A DNA stretch of 64,000 nt, taken from positions 252,204,092-252,268,091 of the forward strand of contig NC_134710.1 of assembly GCF_043290135.1 (NCBI RefSeq). Direction: 5' to 3'. This document shows, piece after piece, positions 56,387 to 64,000 of this stretch (its first letter is position 1; each line of letters opens with the position of its first letter). The translations under genes and the position numbers were made by a program. The notes under the pieces are model-generated. The model was not told where the DNA came from, made no database searches, and saw nothing but the letters and a program-made list of their open reading frames with translations. The DNA is from Rhipicephalus microplus. Lineage: Eukaryota > Arthropoda > Arachnida > Ixodida > Ixodidae.

Positions 56387-58550
56387 GTTTGTATCATCTT
56401 TCAGTTTCATAAGTGCCAAAACAGCCTTGCCCCTATGCTATATTTGTACACTTATTTTTTAATTAAAGCATTAGGTTTGTGTTAGGCAATTATTGAATCC
56501 TAGAATGGAAACATTACTTATGTCTTCTCGAAACAAACCATATTGAGACACTTTAGAATTGTAGCAAAATGTAATACTTTGCAAGGTAAGTAAAAAAAAA
56601 TACGTGAGGCAGCAAGCATCATGATCATAGTTCTTGCAGTACTTCTTGTAAATAGGTTTGGTCAGAATCACTGTTGCAAACAGCCTTAGTTCTTGATGAC
56701 GTATATTTTTTTGTATTATTTATTTCATAGCGGCACTTGCAAGATGGAAACCTATGAAATAGATTATGTTTATCAGATATTGTACATAGAGCCCTTTGTT
56801 TAGCCCTCTTCTAAATTAGATTGAATTTTTATGTAGATAAAAATATGCCAAACATGAAGCACATGCATGAAAATAAACAATATCAGTTTAGGTACTTTAT
56901 TGTTTCATGCGCATTGTCACTATGAATAAAACAGTATAAAATTTTCACTGGGTGAAAGATAATTCAACAAAACTTGTTGCGTAGTTCAATCTAAGGGAGG
57001 AGTGGTTGTGACCAGCACCGTATAAGTTTAACTCGAAATCTTCGATGCATGTTCACGGAGAAGCATAGATATTCCGGGATCGTTCTCTGGTCATGGTGAT
57101 TATGTGCATTACTTGATAGAATCAGAACAATTGGGACCATTCTTGCTTCATGTGTGAAATGTGAAATGATGAAAGTGATGCTCGCAGCTAACCGAAACCA
57201 GGAAGCAGAGATGGCATAACCTTATATCAATCAATCGATCAATAAATCATTGTGTTTGTTATCATTTATCGGTTAATTATATGTAGATGAAATTTTTATG
57301 TGAACAATGAAATGCTTCTTCGCTGTTTGGGCCTCTATACTTTTTATTTTGCAGTTGCTCGTGGGTTGAAATTAAAGAGAGCTGAGCTCATTAGTGTGTA
57401 TTTGTTGTAAAACAGACATAAAAGAGAAAAGGAGACATAAAAAAGAAGACATAAAAAGGTAAAAGAGAAATGAAAAGAAATTTCAAAATGTCTATGCAAA
57501 GCCTGGGGCATTGGCCACATTTTTTTTGTGAATCCCTGGTCACCTTCGATTGTAGTCTCGTCAACCAGTGTTTCATCCGCTGCAGTTCTGGAGATTAAGA
57601 TTCACTTTGACTCCATAACATCATAACTGCAATATTGCCAACCACAACGCATTCCATTGCAATTGCAAAAGACAGTAACTTTACTTCGTCTCAGTGATTT
57701 ACCTCGACATCATGCCTTCAGAAACATCTTGTCACCCTCTGTATTCACTGCACTTGTATAAGTAGGTGCCCGATCAGGATTTCATGAACACAGTGGAGAT
57801 TTGGATCAAATGTCGAAGTAATTTATCACATCTAGAATTCCAATTATCTAGTTGACCATCTGGTTGTGCTGCCACCTGTGCATTATTAAGTGAAAATAAA
57901 GGTCATTCTGACAAGATCAGAATTTCTGTGTACGCTATTAGCTTTAAGAGTGTGCTGCGCAAGTTTTTAACTGCCTTTTTGTGGTTTCTCAATATAGTAA
58001 TTCTAGGTAGAAGATCGCCCTAAAGGGAATTCCATTTTAGACTTGGAACAAGACCAATCATCTTGGCTTCAACCGAACAATGAATAAAATGGGAAGAATT
58101 AACTTCACAGACTGGCAAGAGAGTTTGGCGAAGTGATGACTTCGGACATCAAAAAGTGAAATCAGTAACTGGCTACATATAGGATATGATTTCGTTACAT
58201 GCCAAGGCGACTTGGTAATGAGAAAGACGTCCGATGTGAACTGGAAATGACCATATCTGGGTTGCATACGCACCATACTTTGTATACTTGATAGATAAAA
58301 AGAAAAAATAAAGGCTTATTCCATCTTTGCTTTTATATTTTTTGTAAGTGCTCCGTGGCTTTTTATTTGTTATATTTATGCACATCCCGTAGTATTGCCT
58401 AGAGGTGGTTCTTAAAGTCCCTTTGTTGTATAGGAAGATCTTATGTGATTTGACTGCCTGTTCTAGAAGTATTCATAATGTTGAGGCCGTTAGAAGCATG
58501 TTTGCTTTTCATTGATTAAAACAACTTTATTATTTATCAGTCGTATACAG
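56387..58550. other. intron, copy 2; no further exon seen
   Basis: Counterpart of 21009-23161. It includes an A/G-rich stretch at 57410-57470 not present in copy 1. Confidence 0.5.
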
Positions 58551-58613
58551 GTGTTATTGCTTGGCCAATACACTCGCAAGTATGACCTTGCACTATTCAA
58601 GAGCGGTAACGAG
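58551..58613 (+). CDS. unrecognised duplicated gene, copy 2, exon 3
   Basis: 63 nt after acceptor GTATACAG, reading VLLLGQYTRKYDLALFKSGN plus E, donor GTATGC. See copy 1 at 23162-23224. Confidence 0.75.
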
Positions 58614-58733
58614 GTATGCAAAGCCGCTCACGTAAATAAAGTACATATAAGTCATTCACATCTACAGATTTCGAATGCATCAGTTTCGAAATGGGGTTGC
58701 AGTATTTTATATCTCGGAACAATGTGGCATCAG

Positions 58734-58809
58734 TACCAATTACAACTGGCTGCTTCACAAATCAAGGAATATGTGCACAAGACTATGATATCAGCCTGCA
58801 TGAATATTT
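58734..58809 (+). CDS. possible exon of the duplicated gene, open in copy 2
   Basis: 76 nt after CATCAG, reading YQLQLAASQIKEYVHKTMIS then ACMNI plus one base, before GTCATA. Its 3n+1 length links phase-0 exon 3 to exon 4. The donor is non-consensus at +3 to +6, and the copy 1 equivalent has stops. If splicing fails, the frame runs on to a TAA at 58830-58832. Confidence 0.4.
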
Positions 58810-59590
58810 GTCATAAAGCTTGCGAATTGTAACCTCCGCATTCTTATCTTGCCAAGTACATAGAAGCTCTTTTATAAGAGGTACTGATGGAACAGAAAAA
58901 TAGGTGTAACACACACCACTGTGCTAGCAATAAAACTAGTGTTGATAACAAAAAAAACATACGTGGCATCTTTTAACAGCTGCCTCAAGTAGAAGACCAA
59001 AATTACTCTCTGGTGCAAGCCATACATAAAGGTGCACCAAAAGCGTGTGTCTATTAAGGCGGTGGTCCCAATCCAGTGGCGACCGCTCCACAGTTTAGGC
59101 ATTGTTTGCGGATGCGCTGTGCTCACTGCACTTGAAAAAGGCATTTGAATTGGTCTAGTCCTGAAAGTTTATGATCCACACTTTTTATTGACACCTGGTG
59201 CTAAAGCCTAGCCGGAATCGTTACCTAATAGCGATAAAAATAGCGTGAGAAACAACAAGCATTTTGACTGTACAAGCCTCCATTGTACTTCAAGTATGGC
59301 AAGACTACTCAACATGACAAAGCGGAATTCACTCTCCATTTTGACAAAGTCCTGTTCAAGTTTTTTATGAACAGATATTGAACAATAAGCTTACAAGGAA
59401 ACGTATATTAACAGATATTTATGACGATTACACGCGATGACAATGCCTGGCGCACTGGCGGGCTGGAATCAGTCTCTATCCACTTCGTAGTCTTTCCTTT
59501 CAGCCAGGGACCCTCTACCGCTTTATGCCCCAATCCCACTACTGCCTTGTGGCACTACCCCGCGGCGTTGAAGCGCCGACCCGGCGCTTG

Positions 59591-60380
59591 TCACGAAAGA
59601 GGAGTGTTGGGTGACACATAAGGTTTCAGTCTTACGACGTGCACAACAGTGGATGGTGGTGGCATTGAGTGCGCTTCGTCGACGACTCGCTGTATCTCGT
59701 CGGTGAGGTTGGTGATCTTGCGAAGGACTTTGTATGGTCCGTCATAGTGAAATAAAAGTTTTTCTGAGAGGCCGATGTGACGACATGTGGTCCACAAGAG
59801 TACGAGAGAACCTGGTGCATACGAAACTTCGCGGTGGTAGCGATCCTGTCGATCTTTCTGGGAGGCTTGAGAAAGCATGAGTCGTTCTCGGGCAATCTGT
59901 CGTGCTGCGTCGGCTTGCTCTATGGCATCGCGGACGTATGTGACAGGGGAGCTTGAACCAGCGGGAAGGAGTGTATCAAGAGGCAGAGAGGGTTCCCGTC
60001 CATAAAGAAGGTAGAACGCGGAATAGCCTGCGGTGTCATGTCTGGAGGAGTTGTAAGCGAAGGTGACGTATTGTAACGTTGCGTCCCAGTCACGGTGGTC
60101 TGGAGAAACATACATTGACAACATGTCCGTGATAGTGTGATTCAGGCGCTCTGTAAGTCCATTAGTTTGTGGATGGTATGCCGTTGTGAACTTGTGGTTC
60201 GTGGAACAGGAACGTACAATATCTTGGACGACGCGAGATAAAAAGTATCGGCCTAGGTCAGTAACGAGCTGTCGAGGAGCGCCGTGATGCAATATGATGT
60301 CATGTAGCAGAAAGTCGGCGACATCTGTAGCACAGCTGGTTGGAAGAGTGCGGGTGATCGCGTAACGTGTCGCGTGTCAG
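59591..60380 (-). pseudogene. Gypsy C integrase core and C-terminus
   Basis: Minus-strand frame has HHGAPRQLVTDLGRYFLSRV (second catalytic D in TDLG), YHPQTNGLTERLNHTITDML (catalytic E in TERLN), WDATLQYVTFAYNSSRHDTA and YAPGSLVLLWT. A frameshift near 60300 separates it from the zinc-finger part. Typical residues TDRG and SFLS have become TDLG and YFLS. Ends TVVHVVRLKPYVSPNTPLS with no chromodomain visible. Confidence 0.8.
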
Positions 60381-60393
60381 TCGCCACGGCAAC

Positions 60394-60966
60394 TCAATTG
60401 TTCCCGGATGCAGCAGTGGGAAATGGCCAGAAAAGGTCGAGCCCTACGCGGTAGAATGGTTCAGCAGGGATCTCAATAGGGTTAAGAAGGCCAGCTGAAA
60501 GCGATGTTGGTCGTTTTCGACGTTGACAAATGTCGCAGCTGGCGACATACTTTTGCACATAGCGATATAGGCGTGGCCAGAAAAAACGGCGCCGGACGCG
60601 ATCACAAGTGCGGGTGACTCCCAGGTGACCAGCGGCAGGTTCATCGTGAAGCTGTCGGAGAACATCTACACGCAAGTGGGAAGGCACGACGAGAAGGCGG
60701 TCAGGACCATTAGGGCGCATGTTGTGGCGGTAGAGAACACCTTCATGGAGGAAATACAGGTTCAGAGAAGTGGGTGGAGTAGCGGAACTCACGCTTTCTA
60801 TGATGGGAAGTAAATCCGGGTCGCGGCGTTGCTCAGAAGCGATATCAAGAAAGTCTGATATTGATAAGACGCAAGCCTCCACAGCTCTCTCTGTGGCGTC
60901 TGGTGGATACACTGGATACCGTGACAAGCAGTCGCCGTCTTGATGGAGGTGACCAGATTTACACAC
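60394..60966 (-). pseudogene. Gypsy C RNase H end and integrase zinc domain
   Basis: Contains CKSGHLHQDGDCLSRYPVYP (end of RNase H), PSHLRVDVLRQLHDEPAAGH, RRRFFWPRLYRYVQKYVASC and CDICQRRKRP (HHCC zinc domain), then YRVGLDLFWPFP with the first catalytic D in GLDL. It stops at TGA 60394-60396, where tryptophan (GNxW) is usual. Confidence 0.75.
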
Positions 60967-62256
60967 GACCGAGAAGGTGTATTCTTGGAGGCGGAGAGAC
61001 CAACGACCGAGACGTCCCTTGTGATCCTTTAGCGAGGAAAGTCAGCAGAGTGCATGATGATCAGTTACAACAGTAAAACTGCGGCCGAAGAGGTACGGGC
61101 GAAATTTAGCGACAGCTCAAACAAGAGCAAGACACTCTCTTTCGGTGATGGAATAGTTCCTCTCGGCAGGGGATAAAAGGTGGCTGGTGTAGGCGATGAC
61201 ACAGTCACGTCCATGCTGATGCTGAGCTAAAACAGCACCAATTCCGTGGCCACTCACGTCCGTACGAACGTCTGTCGGGGCAGTCTGATCGAAGTGGGCT
61301 AATATTGGCGAAGTCGTGAGGGCTGCAATGAGCGCCGAAAATACAGCACTCTGAGGCGAATTCCAAGTAAATGGGACGTCTTTTTTAAGAAGCTCGGTGA
61401 GAGGCCGCGCAATATCGGCGAAATTTCGGATGAAGCGGCGAAAATAGGAGCACAAACCAAGGAAGCTCCGGACATCCTTATGAGAAGAGGGCACGGGAAA
61501 TTGAGTCAATGCGCGAATTTTGTCCGGATTGGGCTGTACCCCAGATTCGTTAACGAGGTGACCAATTACAGTTATTTCGCGATGGCCGAAATGGCATTTG
61601 GAGGAGTTCAGCTGGAGATCAGCGTTGCGGAATACTTGGAGAATACTGGACAGTCGCTCTAGATGGCTTGTGAACGTCGGTGAAAAAACAATTATATCAT
61701 CTAAGTAGCATAAGCAAGTGGACCATTTGAAGCCGCGCAGAAGGGAATACATCATGCGCTCAAAGGTGGCCGACGCATTACAAAGCCCAAACGGCATTAC
61801 TTTAAATTGGTATAACCCATCGGGGGTTACAAATGCTGTTTTTTCTCGGTCCCGTGGGTCAACAGCGATCTGCCGATAACCAGATCGAAGGTCAATGGAC
61901 GAGAAAAACTTTGCGCCATGAAGGCAGTCAAGGGCGTCATCTATTCTTGGTAAAGGGTAAACGTCCTTCTTAGTGACCTTGTTGAGATGTCTATAGTCGA
62001 CGCAAAACCACCATGTGTTGTCCTTCTTCTTGACAAGCACGACCGGGGATGCCCACGGACTAGATGAGTGTTCGACGACGCCTTTTGCGAGCATTTTCTC
62101 GACCTCTTTCTGGATGACAGAGCGTTCGGCAGCGGAGACGCGGTAAGGGCGGCGATGAATTGGGTTGGCATCGCCGGTGTTGATGTGATGGGTCACAACT
62201 GATGTCTGGCCTAAAGGGCGGTTGTCAAGATCGAATATGTCCGCATAGGATGTCAA
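60967..62256 (-). pseudogene. Gypsy C reverse transcriptase and RNase H
   Basis: The open frame (62256 to 61117) has IHRRPYRVSAAERSVIQKEV, SSPWASPVVLVKKKDNTWWF, FSSIDLRSGYRQIAVDPRD, MPFGLCNASATFERMM, the active site YLDD (61697-61708), FLGLCSYFRRFIRNFADIAR and TDVSGHGIGAVLAQHQHGRD, ending TERECLALV. TGA codons at 61117-61119 and 61042-61044 each replace tryptophan in RNase H. All RT catalytic aspartates are retained. Confidence 0.85.
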
Positions 62257-62268
62257 CAGACGGTGGAT

Positions 62269-63042
62269 TTATTGTGCTTCGGAGGGCGAAAGATCTGGCG
62301 CTATCATTTTGGTAATGCCAATGTTTGACAGGTTGGGCGCAGTGAGCAAGTTCACGTGAGGAGTAGGTCGCTGAGCCGACAATTCAGAAATATCACACTC
62401 TTGCAACGACGAAATGATGCCTAGTTTAATACCAGCAGGCAGCACATGCGTGGAGAAACCAAAGTTCAAAAGAGACAGATGGGTCTGGTTGTGGCATACT
62501 CTCACCATGGTGTGTGGGACAGCAATGGAGTGCTTTAGCACAACGTCGGTAATAGGTGAAACGACATATTCACCATCGCGCAAAGGCGGATCACACACGA
62601 GCTGCACGTAAGTCGCGGCTTGCGGCGGAAGATGCAGGAACTTGGTGGCACAAAGGCGACCTTGAGCATCACGGGCAACAGCGGCGTCAAAAGTCAGTTC
62701 CAAGTGAAGAAGACCCGTCGAGCAGTCGATAAGGGCGGAGTGCGCCGAGAGAAAATCGAGGCCAAGAATCACGTCCTGTGGGCACTGCTCAAGCACGGTG
62801 AACGATACGACGGTCTGGCGCCCAGCAATACACACGCGAGAGGTACACATGCCGAGAACGGTAGATGTGTTCCCATCGGCAAGCATTAATGCACACATAA
62901 TAAGAGGCGTGATCACTTTCCGCAGTTCAATACAGAGAGCAGCGCTCATGACTGAAATTTGTGCACCAGTGTCTGTGAGGGCTGTAACGGTAACGTCATC
63001 CACCAAAAGGTCCAAAATATTGCGGCGTGTAGGAATCGTCAA
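62269..63042 (-). pseudogene. Gypsy C aspartic protease region
   Basis: The frame has VTVTALTDTGAQISVMSAAL (active site DTGA) and CPQDVILGLDFLSAHSALID (flap and ILGLDFL signature), followed by about 120 residues leading into RT. It is in frame with RT, separated only by TAA at 62269-62271. Confidence 0.75.
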
Positions 63043-63189
63043 CAGAGGATTTGCAGAACGGGTCGTTAATGCAGCGTCACCTCCGGGAGCTGCATGGTCT
63101 AGTTTCCCGAGGTTGAGGGCCCAGGTCGTGCAGGGGACCTGGATTGAGAAATCATCGGCGAGAGAGATCGGCGGCCTTGGGGTGATGGT

Positions 63190-63436
63190 GACCGGCTGAA
63201 CCTTCGGCCCTGAACGTTAGTAGGAGCAGGCTGTGGATCGTACGGAGTAGAAAACCAGCGAGAATTGCCTTCAAAGCGACACCATGTCCCAGTGTTCCAA
63301 GATGAATTGGATGTCCAACGATTGCGACAGTAGCGTGCATAGTGGCCGGCGCGAGAGCAGTGAAAGCAGATCGGTCTATCATCCGACGTTCTCCATTCAG
63401 CAGGGTTCCGGTAGCGGGAAGGGTAGCGTGAAGGGT
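63190..63436 (-). pseudogene. Gypsy C gag C-terminus with zinc knuckle
   Basis: Minus-strand frame reads RPICFHCSRAGHYARYCRNR (CCHC knuckle), then NTGTWCRFEGNSRWFSTPYD. The upstream gag is missing at the insertion boundary. Confidence 0.7.
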
Positions 63437-63631
63437 GGCAATATATTTAGTGGCTATGTAGGCTAATGTACTCTTACGTTCTATGCGAAGTTGCTTTGTA
63501 CGTGCAGGATAACTTGAATACACATTATTGTGCGATGCGGCAGTTTGTGGCTGTACTTGGTCACGACTTACCGATAAAACGACAAAACTATACAAGCTGA
63601 TATTCTCACCTTCTATATAAAAAAGCAGCAG

Positions 63632-63704
63632 GCCCTTTTCTAGAAATATATGAAGAGAAAATTCTATCTTTATTAGAGAACCTTCTAGATAGCAGTGAAA
63701 TTAG
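63632..63704 (+). CDS. unrecognised duplicated gene, copy 2, exon 4
   Basis: After CAG, two bases complete a split codon, then PFLEIYEEKILSLLENLLDS and SEI, ending in phase 2 before GTAATT. One codon shorter than copy 1 (24190-24265) with the frame kept. Confidence 0.7.
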
Positions 63705-64000
63705 GTAATTTTTCTGCTTACCAGTTTTGCAGAAACTCGCTTTTTTTCGACGCTACTTACCAACAGGTATTACACATTAGTAGATGCATATTGTGCCTTG
63801 TATTCACGTGTGCGTACTAACTTGTCTACCCAGTGCGTCGAACAAATTATTTTCGAAAATTCGTAAATCTCACAGGCGTTTTTTTGGTAGTAGCTCTCTC
63901 TATGAAATTAAAAATGAAGTTGTTTTATGTCAGTTGAAACGTTCGCCAAATGTGGCGCAAATAAACATAATATAGCGAATAAAACAGGCATGGATGATTT

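Larger units (their letters stand above)
59383..63443 (-). mobile_element. Ty3/Gypsy retrotransposon C, no LTRs, decayed
   Basis: Compared with copy 1 near 23995, 4051 bp (59388-63438) are inserted between two CAATA motifs (59383-59387, 63439-63443). On the minus strand the order is gag C-terminus with one zinc knuckle, protease, RT, RNase H, integrase, then about 200 bp of 3' sequence. That is the standard Gypsy order, unlike element A. The element is cut in gag at its 5' end and no LTR pair exists. Confidence 0.8.
44040..64000 (+). repeat. segmental duplication, copy 2
   Basis: Direct-orientation partner of 12405-24560; similarity still continues at the window end. It is interrupted by three insertions absent from copy 1: 44487-49760, 54420-55501 and 59388-63438. 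Pre-insertion sequence can be read directly from copy 1 at each site. Confidence 0.8.
52605..64000 (+). other. gene span, copy 2, incomplete at window end
   Basis: Called exons are 52605-52706, 56261-56386, 58551-58613 and 63632-63704, with candidates at 53743-53766 and 58734-58809. All called exons are open, and with the 76-nt candidate the phases agree throughout, so copy 2 is the better candidate for a functional gene. The terminal exon, about 1.4 kb further on in copy 1, would fall beyond 64000. Confidence 0.6.

Overview
The window reads as nuclear DNA of a hard tick (Ixodidae). The evidence is repeated tRNA-derived SINEs that match my memory of the tick SINE Ruka, long introns, GT-AG splice sites with AATAAA, several Ty3/Gypsy elements, RTE-type LINEs and Penelope-like material. 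No prokaryotic gene organisation, rRNA gene or intact tRNA gene was seen. Species cannot be fixed from sequence alone.

The backbone is an old segmental duplication. A block at about 12405-24560 (copy 1) is repeated in direct orientation at about 44040-64000 (copy 2, cut by the window end). The copies are clearly alignable but diverged. Each carries a multi-exon plus-strand gene that I do not recognise. Copy 1 exons: 16114-16215 (start codon), possible microexon 17239-17262, 20883-21008, 23162-23224, possible exon 23344-23419, 24190-24265, and terminal exon 25697-25955 with AATAAA at 25979. Copy 2 exons: 52605-52706, 53743-53766 (possible), 56261-56386, 58551-58613, 58734-58809 (possible), 63632-63704; its last exon would lie beyond the window. 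A tandem repeat of roughly 75-80 bp sits directly upstream of the start codon in both copies.

Mobile DNA explains most other readable structure. 3527-3717: a short hAT-like MITE. 4782-5180: decayed Penelope-like GIY-YIG endonuclease. 7746-12356: minus-strand Gypsy whose integrase lies before the reverse transcriptase (Gmr1-like order). 18127-20343: a foldback-like insertion present only in copy 1. 28075-28763: a 690-bp inverted repeat with hammerhead-like cores, flanked by AT microsatellites. 30719-31104: LINE C-terminal fragment. 33116-34155: possible BEL/Pao gag remnant. 36245-39729: PIF/Harbinger-type element with a TAA target duplication. 40769-41150: MITE candidate. 41480-42470: decayed RTE-type LINE. 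Inserted only in copy 2: a Gypsy with paired LTRs and CCATA target duplication but no RT or integrase (44487-49760), a 5'-truncated RTE-type LINE (54420-55501) and a decayed LTR-less Gypsy (59388-63438). SINE copies at matching places in both blocks predate the duplication; the large insertions post-date it.

In the remaining long stretches (most of 1-3526, 5200-7200, 26.4-27.1 kb, 28.9-30.2 kb, 31.1-33.0 kb, 35.0-36.0 kb, 42.7-43.9 kb) I see no supportable gene. All calls come from reading the sequence by eye; no alignment or database search was run.
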